Shown: piece by piece, positions 27,101 to 42,100 of the stretch
Layout of the letters: the number at the start of each line of letters is the position of its first letter
Numbering within the stretch: the stretch's first letter is position 1
From: Gavia stellata
Taxonomy: Eukaryota > Chordata > Aves > Gaviiformes > Gaviidae
DNA: 64,000 nucleotides
Direction of reading: 5' to 3'
Assembly (NCBI RefSeq): GCF_030936135.1
Contig: NC_082595.1
Span: 9,488,930 to 9,552,929, forward strand
Notes under the pieces: generated by a model
Seen by the model: only the letters and a program-made list of their open reading frames with translations
Databases searched by the model: none
Told to the model about the DNA's origin: nothing
Position numbers and translations under genes: made by a program

Positions 27101-30100
27101 TCACAAGTGTATCTGTTTTGCAACTCTTTTGGAACACCAGTCTTATTATACAGTAAGGACTAAACACAGCAGTGGATTAACCAGCAGAAAACAACTGTAT
27201 TCTCCACTGGGTAGTCAGACCATTACTGTAAGATTGCAACAATTTCCCTTTAATAAAGGAAAAGAAATGCCAATCTCACTCTTGTTTTCTTTTGCTATAA
27301 AGAAAATCTACTGCCAACAAAGCCTCCAAGACTTCAAAACAGTTTGATATAATTTCTTACATTGTACTTATTTATGGGAGCGAGGAAGACAAGCCATGCC
27401 TTAAGTTCTGCTGACATATACCATGCTTTTTCATGTGTGAGTCTTAAGACAGCACTGTAGTGTTACTGATCTCTTCAAATAATACAATCTCTCCCAGATT
27501 AGGCTTCTTTATAAATTTATTGGTCATGTTCTAATACAACATCACTGTCACCAGCTGTTCAATTGTCTGACCAAGACAAACAATTATGAAGAAAAAAATC
27601 TGACTATAGTTACAGCCGAGTAAGATGGATAAAAGACTGGTAGATAAAATGAAGCACTCCCAAGAATTTGCAGCAAGAAAGGTACATCACCATAATGATA
27701 TCTGCAGCCTGACAACAGGATCTCAACAAACCGTATCAAATCTAACCTCACTCCATAATTTCAAAGCCAGAAAGGGCATGAGCCCACAATATCTGATATA
27801 AACTATCTTTTTTTTTTTTTTTGGTCTAAAAATGTGAAAGATTACATTAAGAATGTGCAGAAGCTTGGTGGAGGTTTTCCTCCTCCGGGATACACTGGAA
27901 GAACAAAAATTATCTTGATTAGCCTTACCACTGGAAGGCACTGGTTACATTTATTTACTAAATAGGTTTCAAGGACCAATATCTGGCATCGAGGCCAAGT
28001 GGCACAGAACAGCCCATAACTGTACCACTAAAGTCTTCTATCTTCCCAAACAGGTGGCTCTATCCAAACCGGTTGCTGGGAATGGTCCCAGGCTCATGTG
28101 AACTCCCAAACTGTGCCTAGAAATTGTATGAAAGAGTGCTAGTCAGCTGGGCCAGAGCCATGCGAACTGCTGTTCTAACAATTAACAGTATAAATAGTCA
28201 CATTCCAATAGCTGGGAATGTTCCCAGACATTGTAATCTACCAGCATGAATGTACCTAAAGTTTCACAATATACTAAAGCTGTACCAACGTTTGTGCTGA
28301 TCTGAACAAAAACCACTATTTTACTTTAAATTTGTTCATAGATTTTTGGCAGGTAATTTTTTGGCAGAAATTATGCCAGATTATTCTATATCTGCTCATG
28401 ACAACAGGCAACAAGCAAAATAAGAGTGTTTAAATAAAACAAACTGTGACATGGATTACAGAGGTATTGAGCTCTATTTCTTTTTTACTTCTGATTCTCC
28501 AAATAAAGGATAAAATTTGCATTGAGAGGTCTCTAGTGGCACAACTGTAACAATTTCAAGTGTAGCTGCTCTAATTGCCACCAAAGCAAAACTATATAAC
28601 TGAGAAGACAAAGGAGACATTAAAATGAAAACATTTCTGCATGTGTGAATATGAGGTAGTATGGCAGCATCCAAAGACTTCTTCGTTTGGGGGAAAGTTT
28701 TTACAGCAGTGTATATTTGTTAGACTCTGTTTCTTCGAAGAAAAATGCATTATTTTTCTTTAAAAGAGGATATAGTAAGTGTTTGTACAAAATCGCTGAG
28801 TTTGGCAGTGTGCATCAAAGCAGTAGTCAATGATTTTAGAATTTACTTTTAAAATCAGACAAAGCATTGATGTAGTTTTACTTCAGGACCAAAAGCAAGA
28901 ATCTCTTGAAACAAAAACCTATTTTTGATGAAAGATAAATCCAACATTAACTAGAACCATATCAGCAGCATTACAGCAATGAATCCTAACCACGCAGCCA
29001 GTTCCACAAATTGCATTAATCTACATGTCCTTAGTGAAGTCCTCATTTTGTATTACAACTAAGATACCTTATTAAGATAATCCACGAAAGTGTTTAAACA
29101 TTGCTTATGGGAAAACACGCTATGTGAGTAAATGCTCAGATTTGGCTACAGATCGCCAATTTATGCTATTAATTCTATCAACTATTCCTCTGCATTGGTT
29201 ACCTCAAAGCTTCTTGTCAAATCAGTTTCCTTAGCCCGGGCTGCTAATAAAGCCTGCTCTGCTCTGCACAGCTTCTGGGTGAGATCACTGGTATCATGTT
29301 CCAAGCATTGTTTCACTGCCATTACCTGTAAGAATGTTGAAAATGGACATTGTATTCACAGGCATATTTAATTTGTTTTTTTAAAATTCCCATTCTTGAA
29401 CTCCAATATTTATTACAAAATAAAACTACATTATTTATCCCACCATGAACCCAAGGTTGCTTTACTGTGGTTTAGAAAATAGCTGCTTATTGCCTTTCCA
29501 CTCCTTTGCCTCTAACCAGAAAGATGGTATGTCTCTGAAATACATATATTTCTAGATTGTCTGAAATTGGATTAATACATCCAACTTGCAGCTACATCAC
29601 CATAATGATATCTGTAGGATACAAATAAGATTGGGAATGTAATAGCCCTTTTGCTAAGCTAGGAGAATCAGAAAGTTAGGATCATAACTGCCCTTATTGC
29701 TCCATGGACATAGATTTTATAAAAACTGAACAGGTTTTAGCTCTTTCAAAATAGTCCTATAATGCTCCAGATTAAAAAGGAAGGAAATGGCATTATCAGG
29801 TCAAAAAAGGAAAAAAAAAGTCTATTCTGATGTCATTAGGTAATAAATTAGCTTTCTTGAAGAAAGAACCAAAAGGTACCTCTTTTTCTCTCTATGAAAT
29901 CAATTTCTTCAGTATGGATATATAAAAGAATGTGCATATAAAGAAACCTCCACTGAAAACACTTGACTGAATGTATTCCCATGGCTATATTTCTAAAATA
30001 AAACAAGCCTGCAAGAAAGCTGTTGTCAGTTTTAGAAATGCTGTTTCAGTTCAGCCTGCCGGCTAATGGGGCTTCTCAATATAACTTCCAAAAACTTGTG

Positions 30101-33100
30101 GCGCTTTTTAGAAATTCAGTTAGCTCTGCTGCTTTATAGCTGCCCTCAAGAGGTTTTTTGAGGCTTTTAAACATTCCTCTTTTCTGGTCACCCACTCTGC
30201 AGGCTTGTGCTGCTTTCTAACTTCCTTAAAATTGTGGGTTTGTGACAACTAATGTGTTCTAATAGCTAGTTGCTGCCAAAGCTGTGGAAGAACTTCATAC
30301 TGATGTTCCTCCTTACACAAGCCCTGACACTCATGTGAATTTGTGGAGAACCAGTTCAGGGAGTGAAACTGATAGCAAACACTTGTGCCTGTGTACACAT
30401 ATGCTAATTTATACATACTTTTTCCTTTGCCTTTTTTGCTCCAGTATCAGCTCTCTGCAGGGTCACATGAGGGGTAGCACTGCTAACAAAGAAGTACCAG
30501 GAGTGCATGGCCAAGGTGTATGAAATGTGGCTGTTGTTCCAAAGGGCAACTACCTGTTGAGCAGTTTAGCTCTATCATCAAACTGCACCTCTGCATGTTT
30601 TCTATATAAGGTGTCTCGTGATCAGCCTTAGCTGCTCCTTTCTCAAACAGATTTATTTTAGCTGCACTGTTCTGCATTCACATCTCCTTCCCTGTGGGAA
30701 GTGGACTAGCCCCAAACTTTTAAAAGCCTGTAATTCACATTTAAATACATATTATTTCAATGAGAAATGGTAAATACAAAACAGTTAATACAAACTGTAC
30801 AAAACATTAATACAAGTCACACATTAATTATTTTTTGCTTTATATATATAAAAATTAAGGCAATACTGCTGAGACAACTAAATACCAGCTCTAATAGAAG
30901 ATTTTAATATAAAAAAGCCTACTTTGTCAAATTCTGCCTGCAGAGCGTTGAAGTCATTTTTGGCTTGCTGTAGCTCCTGATTCAGTTTGTTTCTTATCTG
31001 ATTGCACTGCTGATCCAGTGTTTGTAAGGAACGTTGCTGACAAGAGAGTTCCTAGAAAACAGTAGAAATACATTAGCAAACAAAACACATAACTACAACA
31101 AGTCTCTATTTTAGTTACTGGAGCGATAACAACTGATTTTCATTAGCAGATATTGCCTGCTCAGAGACTGTTGTCTTACACAGTGAACAACAGTTTAAAA
31201 ACAACTTTGATGCATGCTGCAAATGTCACATGGGCAAGAATGACCCTAACACAATTTATGTCATCTGCCTAAAAAAATCCATTACAGCAACTTTCCTATC
31301 ACAGAAAGGGAGAAAAAATTAATCTAAAAGTAGTGAAAGTAATAGTATTAAAATTATTCATCTTAAAGATAATTTTCATATAAGAATTAACATTACACTA
31401 CGAGTGGATAAATTCATTGGTGCTGTTATTTACTTACCATACTATAAGGTTGATTTTTTTTTTAGGAAGATTAAAAAATAGTCTTAAAATAATATAGCAT
31501 GGGACTGAGCAACAAGATAATCTTACAAGGGCAGTCATGAAAACTGCACAAAAAGTAGTGTTCCCAAAACAGTCTTCCTGAAATCTGTAGAAGGACAATA
31601 TAGTTTGTGTGGGTCTTACGACAGACCAAGTACACATCCATTAGGATAAACAGCTGTACTTGTCATTTCTCATAAGGCCTGTTCCTATGCCTTTGGACCT
31701 TATAGTTGTGATTCTGCACAGATTTCAGAGGTTTATTAGGATGTAAAACAATAAGAGGTGTGAGGATAATAAAAACCAATGAAGGAAAAAAACAGGATAT
31801 TTATCAGCAATAATCGCTATGCAGAAAGTTGCAATATGCTCTACTAACATTCTAAGATCCTTGTGAAGGGCAAAAGGCAATAAAGCTCTTGTGTTTCTCT
31901 TATTAGTTTTAGAGTACAGGTGTAGTTACTTCATACAGGTAAGCTGCTTCACTAAAAGACTCACTACCACACTGTCACCAGTCAAACAAAACGAAAGACC
32001 AAAAAAAACCCACAAAAAAACCCAAAAGAAAGGAAATGTTCACAGTGAAGGAACTAGAGCTGACATTTTTTGCAATGTGGCTCTGGCTCACAGGTGCATG
32101 AAGCCCCTGCAACACAAGTCAGTGTATTTTAGTCAGTCATATCTGTGAAATGATGCCAGCACACCTTACATTCTGCTCTAGAGGAAAAACAGCACAAGAG
32201 GCCCAAGCACTTCCTACACCAGTAAGACATCCAGTAAACAAACAGCTCTTGTTTATCAGGGGAAGTATGGATGAGTGTGGAACTGTCATAAACAGAAAAC
32301 CCAGAAAGACCAATATTAATATATATGTGTGTGTGTATATATATATATAAAAAATTAGCATTTTTTCTACATAGAACCCAATATAGATAAGTCTGCAACT
32401 GCCTTCCCACACAAGAAGGTGACACAAGCACTATACAATTTAGAAAGGAAATACGTGACACCATCTGGGTGTCACAATAGCTGACACTAGTAACTAATGC
32501 TGAGTAAAGTACATACTAGCTCCAAAGAGCTCTTCTGCAAACCTCTGGTCAGGAGCATTTCCTGAGCTCATGCAAGGAGGCCCTTTGGACCCTAGTATAT
32601 GCCTTATTAATGAAATGATGAATTCAATGTCTGTATGTTCCAAAGCATTCCAATAATTATTTCTAAAGCCGATGGACTGAAAAGACTGCTTTCTAAGCCC
32701 TCTGTGTTACAGTGTAAGAGAGAAACTGCAGAAAACCTTTCTTTCTTTAGGTGAATGCTTAAAACAAAAAGAGCGCTTCCTCTAGTTTTAGATGTCAAAA
32801 AATCAGTTATGCACATCTAAACTAAAAGTGGAGGCTCCTTCCATTGCCAGCAGGCAAACACCCAGCTCCAGAGTGAAGACCCACATCTAATGTGTCTGGA
32901 ATAACCTGCCCCTGTCTCTGCAAGGTAAAATAGAGGCCTAAGTAACAAGCTTAGACTGACACCTAGATTTTAGATGTCTGAAGTAAGGCAATATGAATCT
33001 CACCTTTCCCATTTTAAGCTTGGATGGAAACATTTAAATAAAATTTGAGAGAGAGCATTGGAAACTATGACCTGATTCAAGTGTCACTCTGAAACTAGCC

Positions 33101-36100
33101 TGTGTTACCATCTCGGAACAAGGCCTGGAGCTTCTCAGAGCCTTCTGAAAGTTCATAAAAAGTATTCCTGGATCTCACCTGCCTTCTAGAAACAGAAATG
33201 TAATAAGAAACACACCAGCAAAGCTTTACAGGATGGAATTCAGTAGGATCAGCACCAGTATCTAGCTTTCACAGAAGGGAAGAATCACTCCCTGAGGAAA
33301 ACACACAGATCAGAATTTCACAATATTACACAAATTTGGATGCCAGAATGTGGAAAACAGAGCCTTTAAATTGGACTTGAGAGCCAAATATTATAAATAA
33401 ATGAACATTAAACAAACTTCATAAAACCCTATAACAGCTCAACAGATCACAAACATTACAGAAAAAAAAGACACAGTTCTTCACAGTTAATGGCCTTGCT
33501 AAACAACCTTGAATGACAGTATGTGGATTTACATATTAGTCTTATGAAGACCTTTTTGTTTCTAACTAAATTTTGCTTCACGGGAGCAGTTCCTGTGCAT
33601 GGCACTTGAACTGCCTGACATCCAAGCTATCAGCTGTTGAGACAAGCTGTAGCAACAAACGACCCATGTGGAGGATGACGTGCTGCTTCTCTGAAAGAAT
33701 GTCTCAGAAATACCATATTCTTAAATGATCCCACTGAATAGAGTGCCAGTGCAGAAGGGGCATGCATCAGGCGTAGCAGAGCCAGTATGGACTGGGTTTG
33801 TAAGGAGAAACCATGACAGAAGGTTCACGGGCCTTCAACCCATCCTTTGACGAATATGACGACTGCTATATTTGAATCTTTCAACAGTGTTTTTTTCATC
33901 CTACAACTATTCAAATACAAAGATCAGTTCTTATTTACCACTTCTAGACAAGGTTCAGTATCTCTTTGAGATCCTGGGTTACCATCTAGACTAACAGACT
34001 TTGTGAAACCACTTTTTCACTCAAGAGCGTTGGTAGCAGCACTGTTCATCAGCCGCTCCAGCAGAATTCCTCTGCCAATTATTTTATCTTTCTGGATATA
34101 CCTTGGAGAAATGGTTTCAGGTTAAACATGTGACACCAACAGCAGTCTTCTTCAAGGCAATCCCCAAAGCAAACTTAAAATGCCCATCTGAATTGGCACT
34201 ATGACTATATCTATGACTACATCTATGTCTTGAATTTCCTAACACTGATTATATTATTAAGCTTAAAAAGAAAAATACCAGGAGTTTAGACCTAATCCAA
34301 ATCAGTGTTAATGCTAAACATAACTTCACTCCAGAAAAGTTCCTGGGATACTGCTACACGTTGTCTCTCTGCAAGAGTTGGCACGAAGGAAACAAAAGAC
34401 ACTTACGCTAACCCCGTATTTTACCACCTTCTGAGCATGAACCAAAATTAGAATAATAGAGATATAGTCCTAAAGAAATTATTTTCTTGTGTGCGAGATG
34501 CATGAAAAATTCACTCAAATTCCACAGAAATAACTGAGTCAGTTATTAAGTTTGAACTCACATACACATAATTCTTTGAACAATGAAGCCTAGTTTCTCA
34601 TGGATTTGTATCTCAATTGGGTCTCTTGCACATATTCTCTATTGTCTAGTAAGTACTACCATAATTTTGCATCTCTCTGACAGCCCCTCCACTCTATTGG
34701 GATGTTTGCTTTCAGTTTTTCAATTACCTTTGCAACTTTTACCTCTCTATCACATGTGATTGCAATTAACTGAAAAGCAGATACACAAAATAAGCCATGT
34801 GATTTCATCTCCTCAGGAAGTCAAAATTAAAAAGTTCTTCTTGCCTTACCTGTTGGTATTCCTTTTCCTTTGCCTTTATTTTCTGTTCTAAAGACTGACG
34901 AGCACTCTCAGCATTTTGTCTTTGGCAATTCAGTTCTTCTGACAATCTTCTCACCTTTTGCTCCATCATTTGGACCTATAATAATTTAGTTATCAATCAC
35001 AAATGTTAAAAATTCAAGTGACGTTTTATTTAAATATATATGCATTAATATAAAAAGACTGATTTCACTTATTACAATTGTTCTAGCATTCATATAACCT
35101 ACAACGTAACTTTAGCTGGTACCATATAAATACTTAGCAATCTAAAGCACTAAATTCATACTTGTTTATGTCAGTGATAATGCAGATACAGAAAGACAGA
35201 ATATATATACTTTTTTATATATATATTAGTTAGGTGTGTGTGTATATATACATATGTGTATACACACACAAAATAATAAAAACATCTTCAGAAAATCAGT
35301 GTCTTTGACAGTCTACAGAAATGTACTGTATCTGACACCAAAAACAGATTACATTTTCAGTACCTCAGGTTACTACAAGCTAAAGAATGACCACTAACTA
35401 CTAAACAACTACATGTTTAGACTGACAATGACTGGACATTCCACTGAATTTCAGAGTGATTCAGCACATTGATTTGGATAGGAAAAAAAGAGGCAACTAT
35501 CTTAGACTATTTCAAAAACAATAGAAGAACATTTTTCAAATATTTAAACTTTAATTAAAAAAAAATCAGTACCCTATGTTCTAGGTTAATCTCCACATTA
35601 AGACTATGTCAGCTTGTTAGCTTATTCAGTTTATTATGTTAATATTACATTACCTAAGAAAGTGAAGTAGTGTCCACCTAACTCCCTGAACAGAAAAATG
35701 CATTTTTATTCCAAAAACAATCTGTTAATGCAAAATATGTATTTTTTTTTTCCCCTAGGGGGAAAGAAAAATGGCAAAGTATGAACAAGATTGTTTTCTT
35801 TTCCAGCAATAAGGGCTGTTTAATGAGTTAGTGAAACTATAGTCCATCTGTGTTACAAGAAAATAAGAAGCATATAGTAGTATTGGGATGTCTGGTTATT
35901 AGGCACAGATGGCAGGGATTGTGAGCTCCTGTAAGATCACATGGAAACTTGCCTGCAGAAGGACTGCAGACCTCACAAGATCTGAAAATACTTGATAACA
36001 CAGAGGAGGTGCACTGTGGTCAAGGTCTGTGAATAGTAGCAGTGACAGAGAAGTGCACAAGGAGTGTGCCAAAATTAAATTCAGGCTATGAGGCAGGAAA

Positions 36101-39100
36101 CGAAAATCCAGAATCTCAATGCAGTTCTACATCCAAAGCCTGGGGGGCAGGCAGAGAACCATTTTCAGTGCGAGAAAGAGAACAGAAAGGAGCAACCTTC
36201 AGATGGCAGGACCAAAGGAACCTTCTGGGACAAGACGCTGCGCTGCACCTTAAGGATGGGCTGCACCTCAATTCAAATGGGGCCAGTCAGTCCTACACCT
36301 CTTCATCCTTCACCAGGCATATTCTTAGCTATATAACCTTGCCCCTTCCCGTGTGCTGGATTTAACACCCCTTTGATTCCTTAGTAAAACAATTCAACTC
36401 TCTTAAACCCATCTTCCCACAAACTCACCGTCATAACAGTCCCTTTATGTAGTTAATGGACTGTGTCAAGAATATGATTTTACCTTACTCCCAGCCAAGA
36501 TTTCCCCTAAACCAGTTCCTCACAGAGGTAGCACTAGCCGAACGTTGCTGTCTCTCTCAAAAGGCAGACTGATTAACCCTCAACATGCAAAGGTTTATAT
36601 TTTTAAGGACCAATACAGGAGTTGTGGGAAACAGCAGTTTTCCAATACCCTTAGGTAGCAGGTAGAAACTTGCTGACAAAGATGGATAACAATTACTATA
36701 CCCTGAGAAGATACACACAGAAATGTCTTTTTTCCTATCCTGTAGATGAATCGAAGTAGTAGAAAAAAAGTAAAAAGATAGATGGAAATACGAAGATTCA
36801 AGGAATTATGATGTCTGTGCACTACTTTCAAGTTTGTCAAATGCTGTGAAGAAGGATTTTAGGAAGGTAATGCAACTTGATTAACCAAGAAAAAGAAAAA
36901 AACTCTTCTTGTTATCTTCTGCAATTTCAGTTAAATGATTTTAAACACAGGCATCCTCTGCTTTTTCGCATGATTATGAGCAAAAATCTGAACCATTTCA
37001 CATTTTTATATGTATGTAAATACACTCTAAATTCTTGACTAAGCAAATTTTACTATCCTATTGTTTTTTTACTATGAATCCAAAGTCCGTAGGATTAGGT
37101 CATGAAATCCTATTTAGAAGCTACATACATTCTCATTCTTGCATGACCTTTTTACCTAGATTTTATTTTACACAAGTAATTTACAATCCAAAGACTATGC
37201 CCCCCACCAACATCCTGTAGTATAAGCAACAGATACTGATTTTCAGCCAAAATTGCATGACGGAGCCTATATAAGGTCAGAACTTGCCACCAGATGTCAT
37301 TGTTGCTCTATGCAACTTGATCAGAAAATATTTTTCAGAATTCCAGTCACTCTTGCCTGAGGATGAAAAATATTTCTTCAGGTGGGCAGAAAATGGGCAA
37401 CTGCTTACGAGTATTTACATTTTTACAGGTAATACATATCAAACTAACATATATTTCTCAAAACTTGATCCTCAGCAAATGCTCAAGAAACTTATCTAAG
37501 AACCTTGGTTCTTACTAAAATGGCTAAAAACTGACACACATTAGTACTGGGAATGAATTATAAGGACAGTCAGAAGATGTGTGATGCAACATTTTACCTG
37601 TGTGGTAGCTTCATCAAGTTGTGTTCTCATTTGAGTCAGTTTATCTCTGGTTTTGTTCAGAACTTTATCCTTCTCTGTTAATTCCAGCTTCACTCTGTCC
37701 AGCTGCAGTTCAGTCTCTTGATGTTTATTCATATGGGATTTCTTCACTTTTTCTTGAGCTTGCAGTTGTTGTTCTAGGTCTTTAATAGTGGAATTTAACT
37801 CTGAATTTTAAAAACAGTAAAGATTAAGAATACTTTCTGCTTTGAAAGGTATGTCTTCCAGGTACTCGAATTTCCAAGTGTCTACACATTCTAAATTATT
37901 TAGTACGTTTGATAACAACTCAAGTTCCTGACACAGACAGACATCCTGTAAAATGTTCAGCAAGCTAAAACAAATGTTTCAACTCTCTTCTACTACTCAT
38001 CAACAACTAAAACTATCAAGACCGAAAGATAGTTGACTCTAAATCAGTAATTTCCACTTCACAATATATGAGAACACAGCAAAATGCGAGGTCAGGCACA
38101 AATGCTGCAAAGGCAAAGACAATTTGTTCCTCTGATGGTTTGTTTTTGTTTGGTTTTGTTGTTGTTTTTAAACACACAGAAACATGTCACTTGATATATC
38201 TATTTTAATTCTTTTATTTTTAAAAGGAAAGATACTCCCTACAAACATTTGTTTGGGGCAACGGTGAGCCTCTGCTTCCAATAGGCTTTTCAGCTATTGG
38301 GCATCTGTAAATACAGTATTTTGTATTTTAATCTTTTTCCTGTCCCAAAGCAGCATGCATACACAAAGCAAAACCAAGTGATCCTGTCACAATATATATC
38401 AGTAAGAGTTTACCTTCCAAAAATCACCACGTAATTTTACAGCAGAAAACATTAGTCAGCTACAGGGAGCATTATCCAGAATTACTATTATCTGGTAATT
38501 CTTTTTGTTAAAAAAACCCCTGTCTTCCTGCTGCTCAATTTATATGGCTTCCAAGCTGAAAATGCCTCCTGGATTGAAGTTTTAGATGTAGGTATTTGAA
38601 TAAACAGTTTGGAGAGTACAGGAACTTAGGAATAGTCCTACAAGAAACAGTTAGTGGAAAAGCTCATCCAAATAGTAGGCTTAAATAAATGTTCACCAAA
38701 TCCACAACAAACCAACTATTTGCTCTCTTCTGACTATCAGGTATCAGGAAAGAGTATTTTTTCATGTCAATACACGCAATAAAAGATCATATCTTGCTTT
38801 TTCATTGTACTTTTTGCATCATACTTCATTCTGTGCTTCCAGTAACATCCATTATGGACCAACTCAGTTATGCATTAAGCATGTTCAATCAATGAATTTT
38901 TAACACAGGTATTCCTCAGACATAAATCTCAAGAGTCATACAAAATTAAGGAAGCAATATAATTGAATTTAACAGTGAGACGTAATAAAATCCTGAAGAG
39001 TTTTTGAACTCTGTTTCAAGTGAATTTATTTAAAAGAATTGTTCCATGAGCAGTGGAATTATTGGAGAAGGCCATTTTAATTTTATATGATGTTCCCTAC

Positions 39101-42100
39101 CCACTCCAAAAATATAAACTTCTCTCTTCTAACTCTCACACCCCTTATGTAAAGATACCACAGCTTGTGGATAATCTCTATGTACTGGCTGATCATTGAA
39201 AATATACACACCAGCAGACCACTGGGCTAGCTGCCAAAGGCAACAATAGGTATCTTTCTCTTTTCCTCACTAAAGCACAAATTTCAATACCTCTCTTCTA
39301 TCCACACACGAGCTTTCATGAAACCGTATAGGAGACTGCCTCTGGGTTTTAAGGCAATATATCAGATACCTTGGTTCTGTGCTCTTAGCTGGATCATGAG
39401 TGAAGAATTACAATTCTCAGCAAAGCTATTGTTGAACTCGTTCTTTTCTGATATTATACTAGAATTTGCTTCTTTTTCCTGTGGAAAAGAGGATGTTGTA
39501 GAACTTCCCCTTGCAGGTGTTTCTTGATTTCTAGATGGTGTCTTTTCTTGTTGCCACGAAAACACAGATGAGGAAGCCTGATGCCGAGCAATCTCCCTGT
39601 GACTCAAAGAGCTTTGAGGATGAGGATGATTTATTTTCTGTGTCCAAGAAAAAAAGGATCTACCTTTATACAGCCCCATATCCAACATATAACAAAATAA
39701 TTAATTTATTAATAAAGTATATAATAGGTCATTTCACATTTTTATAACATCACATCATCCTCCGGTGCAAAATACTGATTCACATAATTATTTTTTATAG
39801 TACATAAATTAAATAACTTTAGCCCAAGTATCCAAGAATAGCTGATGCTTATAAACACAAACCAGGATCTCAAAAAAAGTAGTTCAATCTGTATATCTTT
39901 ATAAGTAACACAACCAGATTTTTGTCTTTTTCAAGAGAGATCCCATCATTTACCTCCTACATTTTTCAAAATCGCAGCCTACATTTTTACAGGCAAGTGC
40001 TGACACAAGTAAGCTGCAAGAAATACAGAAATCTAGACTAACATATCTGATATCTGAACCACATTTAGTTCTTCTGGACAAACACAGGTAAATTCAGAAC
40101 AGACTTATTTATTTAAACTTATACACACAGAATACCCCAAAATTGCAATAATAAAATATGCCAGGTACCAGCTTTCAACTTCTTCCTACAGAAAAATTAA
40201 AGAGCCAAAATCCTAGGTGTTTTTTTCTCCTCCTTAAGTGAAAAAACCTCAAACAGTAAAGCCCCCATTGTATTTTTTAACTGGATTTTCAAATACCTCT
40301 CATTTGATTTTTTTTTTTTTAAACTAAAGCCCTAAACCAGGTAATACCCAGCGTGACTTCTCAGTCCAACCAGAGAATATGTTGTTATGTAGGAATAGCT
40401 GTGCTAAGACCAGAAACCTATATAGTCCAGAATGCTGTGTTCAGTCCTGTAAAGTAACTTGTTTATAGATAAAGAACATAAAAACCTAACCATGCATATA
40501 GTAATCATTCCCCTTATACACCATTTAAATTTACAGAGTTTCTGAGACAAAAGTTTGAATCCAGGAAATTAAGGGGAACTAATGATAATTTTTACTGAAA
40601 TACTTTACATGTCCTTTCTCTTTTGGATCCGGATGCATTTTGGCCTTTTTACAATACTCTGTGACAAACAGTTCTGCCATTTAACACAGTAGTGTAGTAA
40701 AATAGTTTTTGTTCTGAGCCTGCAGAGCTGGTACTGTAATTATGCCTTATGAAAAGTAGGAAAATGACCATTCCGTTTCCTCTCTTGATCCTCACTCATC
40801 TTTGTACCATCCGCTTTACTATATCTGTTTGGAGATGAGATGAACAGAATTTGCAAGGAATATTCAAGATGTAAGAGCCATTTGGCTATACATAGGCAGA
40901 GAATATTTTCTTATTAGTTCTTAATTCTTTTCCTAAAAAATTATTTTTCATCATTGCTGAACACAATGTTGAAGTTTTCAGAGAACTAGCCACGATAATT
41001 ACTCAATTGCTTCCTGAAATCATTTAATTAAATTTGGAGCCTGAATGTACCAGGTATGCGTTGTTCAGATTACATTATCCAGATGCATTACTTCACTTTT
41101 TTTTTTTAATGCTGAGTTTTACTTACCATCTTAATTATTACTTAGCGTTACAAAACACTGTGTGGTCTTCAACCATGTTATTCAACTCTTTTTCAGATCA
41201 CTAATGAATATGCTGAATAGCACAGTTCTCTTTACCAATCCTTTCCAGGCTCCACTGTTGATCATCCCCCAGCTGTAAAAACTGACTATTTATTACCACT
41301 GCTCTCAATCTTTACCTTTAAATTTGCAAGAACTCCCCCTTATCAAAATTGTTTTGTTTTTTCAGTGTTTTGTGGATATCCAATGACATTATACAAAGTC
41401 ACGCTTAACTCACACATTCTCTGATTTATTCTTAAAAAACAAGAACTCTGAAAATATGTGAGGCATGATTTCCCTTTACAAATAAATGGTTGATCTTTTC
41501 TCCATACACCATACCTACATATGCATCAATAAACGTATTGCTTTAAGTTTCTAAAAATTTGCCCAGGACAAAAAGTTGGCCTGACTCAACTACATTTCCA
41601 GGCATCAGCACTGTAAGCTTTTTTTAAAAAGTGGCATCATCCTTGTCAGCTTCCAGTGCCAAGAGAAGAACGAAGTAAGTTGCACATCACAGTGATTCAG
41701 CAGTCCCACACTGCAATGCCCTAACAATTCATGGGTAAATATTATCTGTATCTGGTAATTTTTTTTTTATTACTATTCATTTTATCAATCTATTTTAAGA
41801 CTACTTCTGACTTTTCAATTTGAGACTGTGCCACAGATTCAACCCCAATAAAGAAAGGCTCTGATATAGAAAATTTTTTAAGCCTTTAGACAGTAAATAC
41901 CAAATTAAAAAAAAAAAAAAATTCAGCTTTTCTGCAATGGTCCTTTTTTCCTTGAGGGCTTTCACATCTTAGTCGTCTATTGGCCCTAGAGATTCCCCAA
42001 TACAGTTCCTACTATTTATGTGTTTGAAAAAATTACTATTTTTTATTTGCTAGGTGAGTTATTTCTCATAATCTTTTCAAGGCTATTTTATTATCCTATT

